NCBI RefSeq assembly: GCF_007827465.1
Contig: NZ_VISL01000001.1
Span: 1,631,001 to 1,695,000, forward strand
Source: Dokdonia sp. Hel_I_53
Lineage (GTDB): Bacteria > Bacteroidota > Bacteroidia > Flavobacteriales > Flavobacteriaceae
Direction of reading: 5' to 3'
Length of the DNA stretch: 64,000 nucleotides
A program made the translations under genes and the position numbers. Positions 33,776-43,282 of this stretch are shown here, piece by piece (within the stretch, counting starts at the first letter, position 1; every line of letters starts with the position of its first letter). The notes beneath the pieces were generated by a model. It had not been told where the DNA came from and did no database searches. It was given only the letters and a program-made list of their open reading frames with translations.

Positions 33776-36374
33776 TACTGTTATTTTTTCAAAAATAACC
33801 ACAAAATTAATACTCTTTTTTGCCCTTTGCAGTGCTACTTTAGTGCAAGCACAAAGAGTTTTACCATTAGATCCCGACACTAAATACGAGATAGGTGACA
33901 TCAAAGTAACAGGGACAACTACTTATAATGAAAATACTGTAATTGCATTTACAGGGTTGAGATCTGGTGAATCCATTTTTTTACCTGGCGATAAAATCAC
34001 CAATGTGATAAAGAAACTCTGGGGGCTAGAATTGTTCTCTGATATTAGTCTTTATGTTACAAGTGTTACTGGCAAAAAGGTAGATTTACAATTAGATATT
34101 AAGGAAGTTCCACAACTTAATGAAGTACGTTTTGAAGGCATAAAGCAAAAGAAAGGGTCTACGTTTATAAAAGACAATGGTCTTAACAAAGGGGCCAAAG
34201 TGACAGAAAATCTAGAGACTACAACAAAAAATTACATTGAGAATAGTTATAAGAAAAAGGGTTACTACAACTCTAAGGTTTATATTAACACTATTCCTGT
34301 CGCAGATACGGTTTCTAGCAACAAAGTCAATATGATAGTGAATATTGACAAAGGAGAGCGTGTTAAAATTGCTGACATTAATTTTATGGGTCGCGAGAAG
34401 TTAAAAGAAAAGAAACTTCTAGGTGCCATGAAAAATACAAAAGAGAAAAAAATCTGGAGACTCTGGAAACGATCCAAATTTGCAAAAGCAGATTATGAAG
34501 AAGATAAAGTATCTCTTATCAACAAGTATAAAGAAAAAGGTTATAGAGATGCGCGCATTATATCAGATTCAATTATTAAGAATGATGAAAATAGTATTAC
34601 TCTTAATTTAGAAATTGAAGAAGGTAACAGGTATTATATAGGAGACATTGACTTTATAGGAAATACAGTCTATACAGATGAGCAATTAAGCCGTCAGCTA
34701 GGCTTAGGAAAAGGAGATGTTTATAATGGAGTTCTTCTCAAAGAACGTATTCAAGATGATTCAGATCCAAACTCAGATAACATCGCAAACCTTTACCAAA
34801 ATAGCGGGTATTTATTCTCAAACGTAAATGCTGTAGAGACGGGCGTAGCTAATGACACAATTAATTTTGAAGTAAGAATATCTGAAGGAAAACTCGCTTA
34901 TTTCAATAAAGTCACTGTAAAAGGAAACGACAAAACCAAAGATCCAGTTATTTACCGTGAGCTATTAACAAAGCCTGGACAGCGTTATAGTAAATCTGCA
35001 GTTGTCAATACCGTTAGGGAATTGGGACAACTAGGATTTTTTGATGCACAGCAACTTACGCCAGAGTTTAAAAACTTTGATCAACAAGCGGGAACCGTAG
35101 ATTTAGAATACAATGTCGTAGAGCAAGGCGCTAGCCAGATAGAACTTCAAGGAGGTTTTGGTGGTGGTGGTTTTGTAGGGACCTTGGGGCTTTCATTCAA
35201 CAACTTTTCTATACAAAACATTTTTAATAAAGAGGCTTATAAACCTCTGCCCATGGGAGATGGTCAAAAGTTTTCTTTAAGAGCACAAGCAAGTCAGTTC
35301 TATCAAACATATAGTGCTTCACTCACAGATCCATGGTTTGGGGGAGAGAAGCCAGTTCAATTTTCTGCCTCTTTTTCACATTCTATCCAATACTTATTTA
35401 ACAGTAGGGCTACAAGTCAAAGAGATCGTGTAGATAGAGACAGAAGATTTTTAATTACTGGAGGATCACTAGGTCTCGCTAAAAGACTAACGTGGCCAGA
35501 TAGAAACTTTACATTATCACATGCGATAGGCTTTCAACATTACGATTTACAAAACTACAACACAGGTCTCTTTACCTTTGGAAATGGTTCGTCTGAAAAC
35601 CTTGCCTACACTATCGGTCTAAGCAGAAAAGAACTTTATGGAGGATTAATCTTTCCAACAGGAGGTTCTGACATCAGTATTTCAGGTAAGTTTACTTTAC
35701 CTTATTCTGTTTGGAATGGAACTGACTATGAGCAGCTAGCTCTAGATCGTGAAGATGCAGTTGCAAATCAAGATAACCAAAGAATAGGAGAGATTGATCA
35801 AGAAAGATTTAACTGGCTTGAGTATTACAAAGTAAAATTTGATGGAAAGTGGTACACGGGACTTGTAGATAAATTTGTTTTACAAACAGGTATTGAGCTC
35901 GGATATCTCGGAGCATATAATAATGCTAGAGGCATCCCACCATTTGAACGTTTTTTCTTAGGTGGAGATGGTCTAGGAGGTTTCTCTCTTGACGGAAGAG
36001 AGGTAATTAGATTGAGAGGGTATCCTAATCAAGCGGTAACTCCAATTGATAGAGAGTTTTCAAGGACGTCTAATTCTGCAAATGATGGCGCCACTATTTA
36101 TAATAAGTTTAGTCTTGAACTAAGATACCCTATTACTTTTAGCCAGCAAGCAAGTATTTATGCACTTACTTTTGCAGAAGGTGGTGCGTCTTATGACAAT
36201 TTTAGAGACTATAACCCGTTCCAATTGAGTAGATCTGCTGGAGCTGGAATTCGTATCTTTATGCCTGCATTCGGTTTATTAGGACTTGACTTTGGATATG
36301 GATTTGATCCTATACCAGGTACCGTAGGTGCAAATGGTTGGGAAACTCATTTTATAATCGGACAGCAGTTCTAG
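33759..36374 (+). CDS. bamA: BamA, outer-membrane protein assembly factor
   Basis: I choose the GTG at 33759, preceded by GGAAAG. It puts a proper signal peptide (KLILFFALCSATLVQAQ) at the N-terminus and overlaps uppS by only 17 bp. The in-frame ATG at 33651 would add 36 uppS-shadow residues. The protein, about 871 residues, has five POTRA-like domains (about 40-440) followed by a 16-strand barrel with the conserved VRGY-like segment IRLRGYPNQAVTP and a terminal strand ending IIGQQF. BamA inserts barrel proteins into the outer membrane. It sits next to ompH genes as in many Bacteroidota. Confidence 0.93.
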   Translation: MNKLNNTVIFSKITTKLILFFALCSATLVQAQRVLPLDPDTKYEIGDIKVTGTTTYNENTVIAFTGLRSGESIFLPGDKITNVIKKLWGLELFSDISLYVTSVTGKKVDLQLDIKEVPQLNEVRFEGIKQKKGSTFIKDNGLNKGAKVTENLETTTKNYIENSYKKKGYYNSKVYINTIPVADTVSSNKVNMIVNIDKGERVKIADINFMGREKLKEKKLLGAMKNTKEKKIWRLWKRSKFAKADYEEDKVSLINKYKEKGYRDARIISDSIIKNDENSITLNLEIEEGNRYYIGDIDFIGNTVYTDEQLSRQLGLGKGDVYNGVLLKERIQDDSDPNSDNIANLYQNSGYLFSNVNAVETGVANDTINFEVRISEGKLAYFNKVTVKGNDKTKDPVIYRELLTKPGQRYSKSAVVNTVRELGQLGFFDAQQLTPEFKNFDQQAGTVDLEYNVVEQGASQIELQGGFGGGGFVGTLGLSFNNFSIQNIFNKEAYKPLPMGDGQKFSLRAQASQFYQTYSASLTDPWFGGEKPVQFSASFSHSIQYLFNSRATSQRDRVDRDRRFLITGGSLGLAKRLTWPDRNFTLSHAIGFQHYDLQNYNTGLFTFGNGSSENLAYTIGLSRKELYGGLIFPTGGSDISISGKFTLPYSVWNGTDYEQLALDREDAVANQDNQRIGEIDQERFNWLEYYKVKFDGKWYTGLVDKFVLQTGIELGYLGAYNNARGIPPFERFFLGGDGLGGFSLDGREVIRLRGYPNQAVTPIDREFSRTSNSANDGATIYNKFSLELRYPITFSQQASIYALTFAEGGASYDNFRDYNPFQLSRSAGAGIRIFMPAFGLLGLDFGYGFDPIPGTVGANGWETHFIIGQQF

Positions 36375-36410
36375 TTTTGGCACGGTTATTTCTAATGCAA
36401 CTCTGAACTT

Positions 36411-37388
36411 ATGAAAGTAAAAATTTTTATCGTTATTCTTGGGATCCTAAGTTTCTCAACGTCGGCAAAAGCTCAACGAGGTATACGCATTGCTTATATC
36501 GATATGGATTATATTCTTGAAAATGTTCCGGAATACAAAGAGGCATCTGCTTTACTTGATACTAAGGTAGGGAAATGGAAAAGCGAAATAGAAACAAAAC
36601 TTCGTAATGTTGATGAAATGAACGCACAGCTTGATAATGAACGTGCATTATTAACTAAAGAGCTTATAGAAGAAAGAGATGAAGAAATAGCTTTTGAAAG
36701 AGAGCAAATATTAGAATACCAGCAAAAAAGGTTTGGGCCTGGGGGTGACTTATCAATACAACGTAGGCAATTAGTACAGCCTGTACAAGATCAAGTTTTT
36801 AATGCTGTACAAGAAATATCAACTGCAAGAAAATACGATTTAGTCTTTGACAAATCTTCAGAACTAATGCTTCTATACACAGCAGACAGACTTGATATTA
36901 GTGATCAAGTTTTACGAAGTATTACAAGAGCCTCAAAAAGGACACAACTCAATTCTAAGAAAGATGAAAAAATTTTTGATATAGACGAGGCGAAAACTTT
37001 TGATGAAGACAGAGCTACACAAGAACGGCAAAGTAAAATTGAAAATAAAAAATCTGAACGTGAGGCAGCCTTAGAAGAAAGAGCTAAGAAAAGAGCCTCT
37101 GAAAAAGAAGAGAGACAAAAAGCTTTTGAAGAGAGAAGAAGAAAATTACTAGAAGCTCGTGAGCGTAGAAAAGACTCTATTGCTGATGCTAGAGCGAATA
37201 AAGAAACCCGATCTTCTTTACCAGAGCCGCTATCTGTAAACAAGACAAGTAAGGAAGATGCTGTACAAGCAAGACAAAGGCAAAAAGATTCTATTATAGC
37301 AGCACGCACGAGAAAAAGAGACTCTATACTAGCCGCGAGAAAAAAGAAAGTTACCCCATCTGGAAGTGATGATGGTGATAACGATTAA
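36411..37388 (+). CDS. OmpH/Skp family periplasmic chaperone with long charged tail
   Basis: The 325-residue protein has a signal peptide (ending STSAKAQ) and an OmpH domain starting RIAYIDMDYILENVPEYKEA. An atypical C-terminal extension of about 140 residues is dominated by Arg, Lys, Glu and Ala (coiled coil). Within it, the unit (R/Q)-K-D-S-I-x-x-A-R recurs three times, beginning with RRKDSIADAR and RQKDSIIAAR. Skp-like proteins hold unfolded outer-membrane proteins. The usual length is about 170, as in the next gene, so this is a long paralogue. It follows bamA by 36 bp. Confidence 0.88.
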   Translation: MKVKIFIVILGILSFSTSAKAQRGIRIAYIDMDYILENVPEYKEASALLDTKVGKWKSEIETKLRNVDEMNAQLDNERALLTKELIEERDEEIAFEREQILEYQQKRFGPGGDLSIQRRQLVQPVQDQVFNAVQEISTARKYDLVFDKSSELMLLYTADRLDISDQVLRSITRASKRTQLNSKKDEKIFDIDEAKTFDEDRATQERQSKIENKKSEREAALEERAKKRASEKEERQKAFEERRRKLLEARERRKDSIADARANKETRSSLPEPLSVNKTSKEDAVQARQRQKDSIIAARTRKRDSILAARKKKVTPSGSDDGDND

Positions 37389-37430
37389 CCCAATTTTTAA
37401 AACAACAGTTAACTTAAATTTAAAATCACA

Positions 37431-37943
37431 ATGAAACAGTTTACAAAAGTCGTAGTAGCAATAGCATTATTAATAGGTATGACTAGCGCTGTACAGGCAC
37501 AAAGTAAAGTAGCACATATCAACTCACAAGGACTTGTTGAGGCAATGCCTAGTTATAAAACTGCTATGGGCGACTTAGAAAAATTACAAACATCTTATCA
37601 AGCAGAGATCTCTGGAATGGGCGCAGAATTGCAAAAGACTGCAGATCGTTACAACCGTGAAGCTGACTCGCAAACTGACGAGGAAAATGCAAGACGTATG
37701 CAAGAAATACAAGAAACACGTACAAATATTTCAAAGTACCAACAATCTGCTTACGGTAAACTTCAAGAAAGAGAGCAGGAGTTACTAAAGCCTATTATTG
37801 AAAAGGCAAGAGTAGCTATCCAAAAAGTAGCTAGAGCAAAAGGTTATGATTTTGTTCTTGATTCAACTCCTGGAGCTGGTGGCGTTCTTATGGCAGATGG
37901 ATATGACCTTATGGTTGATGCAAAAAAAGAATTAGGCATCTAA
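37431..37943 (+). CDS. OmpH/Skp family periplasmic chaperone
   Basis: The 170-residue protein has the family length, a signal peptide (ending AVQAQ) and the SKVAHINSQGLVEAMPSYKTA start. A central coiled-coil tentacle segment and the C-terminal ARAKGYDFVLDSTPGAGGVL block complete it. It should act as a periplasmic holdase for outer-membrane proteins on their way to BamA. It is the last gene of the DUF6089-uppS-bamA-ompH-ompH series and is followed by a terminator. Confidence 0.93.
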   Translation: MKQFTKVVVAIALLIGMTSAVQAQSKVAHINSQGLVEAMPSYKTAMGDLEKLQTSYQAEISGMGAELQKTADRYNREADSQTDEENARRMQEIQETRTNISKYQQSAYGKLQEREQELLKPIIEKARVAIQKVARAKGYDFVLDSTPGAGGVLMADGYDLMVDAKKELGI

Positions 37944-37976
37944 GAATGTAATAATTTACAGCTAATAAAAACAAAA

Positions 37977-38008
37977 AAACTGCTCTCTAAACGAGGGCAG
38001 TTTTTTTT
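37977..38008 (+). terminator. intrinsic terminator after ompH
   Basis: An AAACTGCTCTC / GAGGGCAGTTT stem (one G-U pair) has a five-base loop and eight Ts. murI starts 11 bp later, so it has its own start or uses read-through. Confidence 0.85.
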
Positions 38009-38019
38009 ATTTTTGACTT

Positions 38020-38826
38020 ATGGAGAATCAGCAGGCAATAGGTGTTTTTGATAGTGGTGTAGGTGGCACTTCTATATGGCAAGAGATTGTTACACAATTA
38101 CCTTTTGAGAATACTATATATCTAGCCGATAGTAAATATGCTCCTTACGGCACTCGCTCTAGTGACGAAATTATTTCTCTCTCTATAAAAAACACAGAAC
38201 GATTAATAGACTTAGGATCAAAGATTATTGTTGTTGCCTGTAATACTGCCACTACAAATGCTATTGATTATTTAAGAACACATTACGACATTCCATTTAT
38301 AGGTATAGAACCTGCTATAAAACCTGCAGCTTTGCAATCTATCACAAAATCCATAGGAATACTTGCTACAAAAGGGACACTTAACAGCAACCTCTTTCAT
38401 AGTACCATGGACAAATATGCTCAAGATGTAAATGTCTTGGAAGTTATAGGTGAAGGGTTAGTTCCTTTAATTGAAGCAAATCAATTAGAGAGTGAGGAAT
38501 TAAAAACTCTTCTCACTTCCTATGTAGAATTAATGCTTGATGCAGGTATAGACCACCTAGTTTTGGGCTGTAGTCACTATCCTTTTCTTATTCCACAGTT
38601 AAAAAAAATACTCCCAACCCACGTTAAAATAATTGATTCTGGATTGGCTGTTGCAAAACAAACTGAAACAGTGCTATCGCTAAATGGCAATCTCAAAATA
38701 GAGGGCATTGGAAGTCATATGCTTTACTCTAACAAGGATGTAGGTGTGCTGGAGAGTTTTGTGTCACGCTTTCGCGAAAGCGAATTAAAAAACAATACTG
38801 TAAATATTAGGTATCTAGACTTTTGA
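38020..38826 (+). CDS. murI: glutamate racemase
   Basis: The 268-residue enzyme supplies D-glutamate for peptidoglycan. Motifs are GVFDSGVGGTSI at the N-terminus, the first catalytic Cys in VVACNTATTNA and the second in LGCSHYPFL. It is cytoplasmic. A palindrome copy at 38768-38781 encodes RFRES about 20 residues before the C-terminus. It ends 6 bp from the convergent LytTR regulator gene. Confidence 0.97.
   Translation: MENQQAIGVFDSGVGGTSIWQEIVTQLPFENTIYLADSKYAPYGTRSSDEIISLSIKNTERLIDLGSKIIVVACNTATTNAIDYLRTHYDIPFIGIEPAIKPAALQSITKSIGILATKGTLNSNLFHSTMDKYAQDVNVLEVIGEGLVPLIEANQLESEELKTLLTSYVELMLDAGIDHLVLGCSHYPFLIPQLKKILPTHVKIIDSGLAVAKQTETVLSLNGNLKIEGIGSHMLYSNKDVGVLESFVSRFRESELKNNTVNIRYLDF
38768..38781. 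repeat. GCTTTCGCGAAAGC palindrome in murI
   Basis: A perfect copy, in frame near the 3' end of murI, encodes RFRES. Confidence 0.95.
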
Positions 38827-38832
38827 TGAAAT

Positions 38833-39567
38833 TTACTGGAAATGAGCCAGTAAATTTGCTTTTTGACTTGCAGAAACATTGATCTCTTTTCCACCACTCA
38901 ATACGACACTTCCACCTTTACCTTTCTTATAACTTGTAATTTCATTAAGATTAACAAGGTATGATTTGTGGACTCTAGCAAAACCAAAGTTATTCAATGC
39001 ATTTTCAAAATACTTAAGGGTTTTACTCACTAATAGCTTAGCTCCAGAGTTTAAATAAATCTGAGTATAATTATCATCTGCCTTACAATACAAAATATCC
39101 TTTACAACAAGTACCTCAAATCCATCTTGCACTGGTATTGTGATTTTACCTTGCTTTTCCACCGTAGTTGCAACTAGAACTTTATTTTCTAACTCATTTT
39201 CTTTCTTTTTTATAGTCATCACAATATCTACTGCCTTAATTAATTCATCAATAGATACTGGCTTAAGAAGATAATAGGCCGCGTGACTATTAAGAGCATC
39301 CATGGCATATTGATTATAAGCCGTGACAAATACCGTTTCAAATGCACGATCTGCTATTTGTTCTAAAAGGTCAAAGGCGTTACCCTTAGGCATTTCTACA
39401 TCTAAAAAAACAAGGTCTACAGTTGTGCTTTGAAGTAAGCTTAGCGCCTCACTTACATTGGCTGCTTCACCCACAATAGTAACTCTAGGGCAATACTTAG
39501 AAAGATAATTACGTAATATCTCTCTGCTTGTCTCTTCATCTTCGACTAATATTGTTCTAAGCTCCAT
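38833..39567 (-). CDS. LytTR-family response regulator
   Basis: The 244-residue regulator has a receiver domain (1-125; acidic pair in VEDEE, phospho-acceptor Asp56 in DLVFLDVEMPKG, Thr/Ser and Lys in FVTAYNQY and YLLKPVS). A C-terminal LytTR DNA-binding domain follows (about 140-243; FARVHKSYLVNLNEITSYKK). It shares a 1-bp overlap (TAATG) with the histidine kinase upstream, so the two form one unit. Targets are unknown. Confidence 0.95.
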   Translation of the reverse strand: MELRTILVEDEETSREILRNYLSKYCPRVTIVGEAANVSEALSLLQSTTVDLVFLDVEMPKGNAFDLLEQIADRAFETVFVTAYNQYAMDALNSHAAYYLLKPVSIDELIKAVDIVMTIKKKENELENKVLVATTVEKQGKITIPVQDGFEVLVVKDILYCKADDNYTQIYLNSGAKLLVSKTLKYFENALNNFGFARVHKSYLVNLNEITSYKKGKGGSVVLSGGKEINVSASQKANLLAHFQ

Positions 39568-41753
39568 TAATTTCTTTTCTTTAATGTCAAGGCAACTTTT
39601 GTTCCTTCTCCGTTTTTAAACGCATCGGTTATGCTTACATTAATAGTATTTCCGTACATATCGTTGAGAATTGCAATACGCTTCTTGATATTTCCCATCC
39701 CTTTGGACTTTTGCTTCTTTTGATGGTCCGTTTTTAAAAGTTTACTTTGCAACCTACCTACACCGTCATCTGTAACTCTTATTACTGCAGTTTCTTCATC
39801 CTTTTGTTTAAAATCAATCTGTAGGTTTCCTTTCTTTTCTTTGTACCTCAAGCCATGCCATATTGCATTCTCTACATAAGGCTGTAATAACATAGGGGGT
39901 ATAAGGAAATCATCAAGATTCATATTTTCATCTATTGTAATTGTATAGTCAAATTTATCTTTAAAACGGAAATGCTCTAACATGGTATATCTTTTAATAA
40001 GCTCAAGCTCATTAGATAATGGAATAAAATCTTCTTCACTATTTTCTAATACTGCTCGCATCAGAATTGAAAAATCTGACAAATACTTGTTTGCTGTTCG
40101 TTCATCATTGGTCGCAATAAAACTATTTACAGAATTTAATGCATTAAATATAAAATGAGGATTCATCTGGGAGCGAAGGCCTTTTAAGGCGAGTATGTTA
40201 TTTGCAAGTTTTTGTTGCTTATTACTTCTATACATTGAAAATGCTGTAAGCAGCAATAAAACTGCTATGACTGCTAGCGATCCAATAATGAGCCTTTGCC
40301 TCATATCGCGGGCCTTAACAAGCTCCTGCTCTTGAGTATAGAGCTGATACTTGCTTTCATTGAGCAAACGGTCTTTTTCGAGACTCATGATTCTATTTTG
40401 CTTTGCTGCTATTTCTTTACCAAATCTAGTTGCCTGAGATATTTCTTGTTCTTTTCTATTATAACTTAAATCTACCACTTCTTTATAGGCTTCATAAGCG
40501 GTGGCAGCTTTTTCAAACTCGCCGTTATCACGAAACACTTCTGAAAGACGTCTGCGCGCATCTTTCTCAACAATAAGATCTTCTTTTGTGACCGCCTCTT
40601 CAATACTTTTCTCAAAGTAAGGTATGGCTTCCTCTAGCTTTTTTTGAGCAGCCAATGCATTTCCAATTTTGTAATTCTGTTTCTGAACCGTTATGTTATC
40701 ATCATTAGATATAGAGTCTACGGCAATCTCTTTAAGATCCTCTAAGGCTGATTGTCGCAATTGTATCTCTGCGTCAAAAGAATTATTTTTGCTATAAAAA
40801 TCGGCAACTTTTGCTTTTGCCCGGATAGAAACTTCTGATGTTTCTCTATTTGACAAAGCTGCTGCTTCATTAAAATAGGTAGCAGCCTGTTGAGGCGAAC
40901 CTTGTTGCTCGTAAACAGCACCTAATTTAGTATTTAGGCGGGCAGCTTCAGATATTTTTTTACGTTTTGATACATCCTTTTCGACCGCGGTATAATTTGT
41001 TATGGAGCTCACATAATCACCTGTGGCTACATAAGCGTCGCCTAAACCTTCTTTTATCTTAACGCTCTGTTCTGGACTAATATCCTTACGGGAAAGTTTT
41101 AGATATAGACGTATACTCTCTTGGTAATTTTTATTAGCATACAGTGCCTTTGCTAAAAGAATTTCTACTGGTATAGCGGGTAGATTTTCAATACTATTCT
41201 TATAATTTGATACTGCAAGGTCATATTGTTTCCAGTAGCTATAAATATCACCTAGTAGCCTAAAACTTTCTGCCCGTTGACTTTTAGAAATAGTTGTCTT
41301 AGACAGTGCTTCTATGATTTTATCAATTGCTTGCGCAGCATCATTTTTATAAATACGCTTAGCTTCGCTTAGCAATTGAGTGTAAGAATTCTGAGCCCTT
41401 GTTTTTTTGTTTGATGCACTCTCTTTGCTGGATGTCACTTCTAAACGTATGCGCTGCCTGTCCTTTATTGTATAGTATACTGGTGTAAAATTTTCTCCTC
41501 TTATTACTAACTCATCCCCAATCTTTCCTCGAATTCTAAACGTGCCATCCCTACTTGTTATCGTGTACGCTCCTCCTGTAATTTCTACATTAACCCCACC
41601 TACAGGCTTCATATGCTCTGTGTCTAACACAGAACCTACAATTATAAAGCTTGAGTTTCCTGTACGACTTACAGCTTCAGTTTCTTGTTGTGAAAAAGCT
41701 ATACTGCATACCACAAACAAACATATATTTACGATGCTTTTCAAATAATTCAT
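39567..41753 (-). CDS. LytS-type sensor histidine kinase with CarboxypepD_reg-like and TPR sensor
   Basis: I start at 41753 (MNYLKSIVNICLFVVC), which gives a normal signal peptide; an ATG four codons earlier is possible. In 728 residues: signal peptide, a CarboxypepD_reg-like beta-sandwich (about 34-105; GSVLDTEHMKPVGGVNVEI, TSRDGTFRI) and a long TPR region (about 120-450). A coiled coil, a TM helix (about 488-507), the His_kinase domain with His533 in SQMNPHFIFNALNSVN, and a HATPase domain (LLLQPYVENAIWHGL, DDGVG) follow. The sensor region is likely periplasmic. It is paired with the LytTR regulator. Confidence 0.9.
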   Translation of the reverse strand: MNYLKSIVNICLFVVCSIAFSQQETEAVSRTGNSSFIIVGSVLDTEHMKPVGGVNVEITGGAYTITSRDGTFRIRGKIGDELVIRGENFTPVYYTIKDRQRIRLEVTSSKESASNKKTRAQNSYTQLLSEAKRIYKNDAAQAIDKIIEALSKTTISKSQRAESFRLLGDIYSYWKQYDLAVSNYKNSIENLPAIPVEILLAKALYANKNYQESIRLYLKLSRKDISPEQSVKIKEGLGDAYVATGDYVSSITNYTAVEKDVSKRKKISEAARLNTKLGAVYEQQGSPQQAATYFNEAAALSNRETSEVSIRAKAKVADFYSKNNSFDAEIQLRQSALEDLKEIAVDSISNDDNITVQKQNYKIGNALAAQKKLEEAIPYFEKSIEEAVTKEDLIVEKDARRRLSEVFRDNGEFEKAATAYEAYKEVVDLSYNRKEQEISQATRFGKEIAAKQNRIMSLEKDRLLNESKYQLYTQEQELVKARDMRQRLIIGSLAVIAVLLLLTAFSMYRSNKQQKLANNILALKGLRSQMNPHFIFNALNSVNSFIATNDERTANKYLSDFSILMRAVLENSEEDFIPLSNELELIKRYTMLEHFRFKDKFDYTITIDENMNLDDFLIPPMLLQPYVENAIWHGLRYKEKKGNLQIDFKQKDEETAVIRVTDDGVGRLQSKLLKTDHQKKQKSKGMGNIKKRIAILNDMYGNTINVSITDAFKNGEGTKVALTLKKRN

Positions 41754-41959
41754 TGTGTCAAACATAATCTAAAAATATAGCATCTTAAAATCAACACATG
41801 TAGATCTAAGCTCAAAACTTATGTAACAAACAACTGGTATACGCGATCACAAGTCCGCTTGTAGACTTCCCTAATCGAGAAAAGAGGTTCCCTCATTTAT
41901 CCTAATATCAGCTTTTACTTCTTGCTATGTTTACAATCTATTCATCAATAAATTAAATT

Positions 41960-43147
41960 ATGAAATCACTCACACTCCTCGGATTAAGCATCCTTTTAAC
42001 AATTTCTACCTATGCTAAAAAGGATCATTTTAAAGATTCCGCTTTCGCGAAAGCGAATCAGTCATCAAACGCTATCTCTTCTAAAATAGAAATGGAAAAT
42101 AAAAATTCTTTACCTACCATTAGAGTAGCCCTACTACTAGACACTTCCAATAGTATGGACGGACTTATAGATCAAGCAAGGGCACAGCTCTGGGAACTCG
42201 TAAACGAATTGTCATATGCAAGATGCGGTAATGACATACATCCAGAACTCAAGATTGCATTGTATGAATATGGAAATGATAGACTAGATGCACGAGAAGG
42301 TTATATAAGACAAGTAAACTCCTTTAGTAACGATCTAGATGAAATTTCAAAAAACTTGTTCGCACTTACTACAAATGGAGGCAATGAATACTGTGGAAAC
42401 GTGATATTATCTTCTTTAAATCAACTTGACTGGGGTACGGAAAGCGAGGGTTTGAATATTATTTTCATAGCAGGCAATGAACCGTTTAATCAAGGCCCTG
42501 TAGCGTATACACATGCAGTAAACAGAGCTTGCGACAAAGATGTTACCGTTAATACTATATTTTGTGGTGATTACAACACAGGTGCTAAAGCACTATGGAA
42601 AGATGCAGCAAGATTATCAAAAGGAGAATATATTGCAATTAATAGCGATCGAGCAACCGTTCATGTTTCTTCTCCGTATGATGATAGGATTTTAGAAAAA
42701 AATGAAGAGTTAAACAAAACCTACATTGGCTATGGCGCTCTAGGACAAGTAAAGTTGCAACTTCAATCTACACAAGATGAAAATGCTCAGACCTATGGCG
42801 AGGCAAACGCTGTAAAGAGAGTGGTTACAAAAAGTTCTAGATTTTACAAAAACAGTAGTTGGGATCTGGTAGATGCTCTTGAAGAAAACGAAGAAATCGT
42901 TGAGAGTATAAATAAATATGACCTACCTAACCATCTCAAAGGAAAAACAAAAAAAGAACTAAAAACATACTTAGAACTTAAAAAATCAGATCGAGTTGAA
43001 ATACAAGAAGAAATTGCAACGCTCAATCTTAAACGAAAACAATATGTTTCAAATAAAACAAATATCAAAGATAATGAGTTACGTAATGCTTTAGTAGCTG
43101 CGATAAAAAAACAAGGAAAAGAGAAGGGTTTTGTGTGGAAGCAATAA
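41960..43147 (+). CDS. secreted von Willebrand factor A domain protein
   Basis: The 395-residue protein has a signal peptide (LLGLSILLTISTYA). A VWA domain begins IRVALLLDTSNSMDGLIDQA, with the MIDAS D-x-S-x-S in DTSNS. Its C-terminal third is a highly charged helical segment. VWA domains bind partner proteins through a metal ion. It is monocistronic here, upstream of an OmpA-family gene. A palindrome copy (42041-42054) encodes AFAKA in the linker between signal peptide and VWA domain. Role unknown. Confidence 0.85.
   Translation: MKSLTLLGLSILLTISTYAKKDHFKDSAFAKANQSSNAISSKIEMENKNSLPTIRVALLLDTSNSMDGLIDQARAQLWELVNELSYARCGNDIHPELKIALYEYGNDRLDAREGYIRQVNSFSNDLDEISKNLFALTTNGGNEYCGNVILSSLNQLDWGTESEGLNIIFIAGNEPFNQGPVAYTHAVNRACDKDVTVNTIFCGDYNTGAKALWKDAARLSKGEYIAINSDRATVHVSSPYDDRILEKNEELNKTYIGYGALGQVKLQLQSTQDENAQTYGEANAVKRVVTKSSRFYKNSSWDLVDALEENEEIVESINKYDLPNHLKGKTKKELKTYLELKKSDRVEIQEEIATLNLKRKQYVSNKTNIKDNELRNALVAAIKKQGKEKGFVWKQ
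42041..42054. repeat. GCTTTCGCGAAAGC palindrome in the VWA gene
   Basis: A perfect copy, in frame, encodes AFAKA in the linker just after the signal peptide. Confidence 0.95.
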
Positions 43148-43282
43148 GCAAGACCTAAATTATCACTTAACTTAACGGGTGGGTGATTTTTTAGTTAAAA
43201 GCGTTCATTGTATGAATTTAAGATATCGTTAACGTCTATATGTATAATCAGGGACGTATAACCATCAACTTAACTTTAAATA

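Noticed and set aside
43155..43193. Possible terminator after the VWA gene
   Set aside because: There is a T-run, but the stem is only five clear pairs with mismatches beyond, so it was not annotated.
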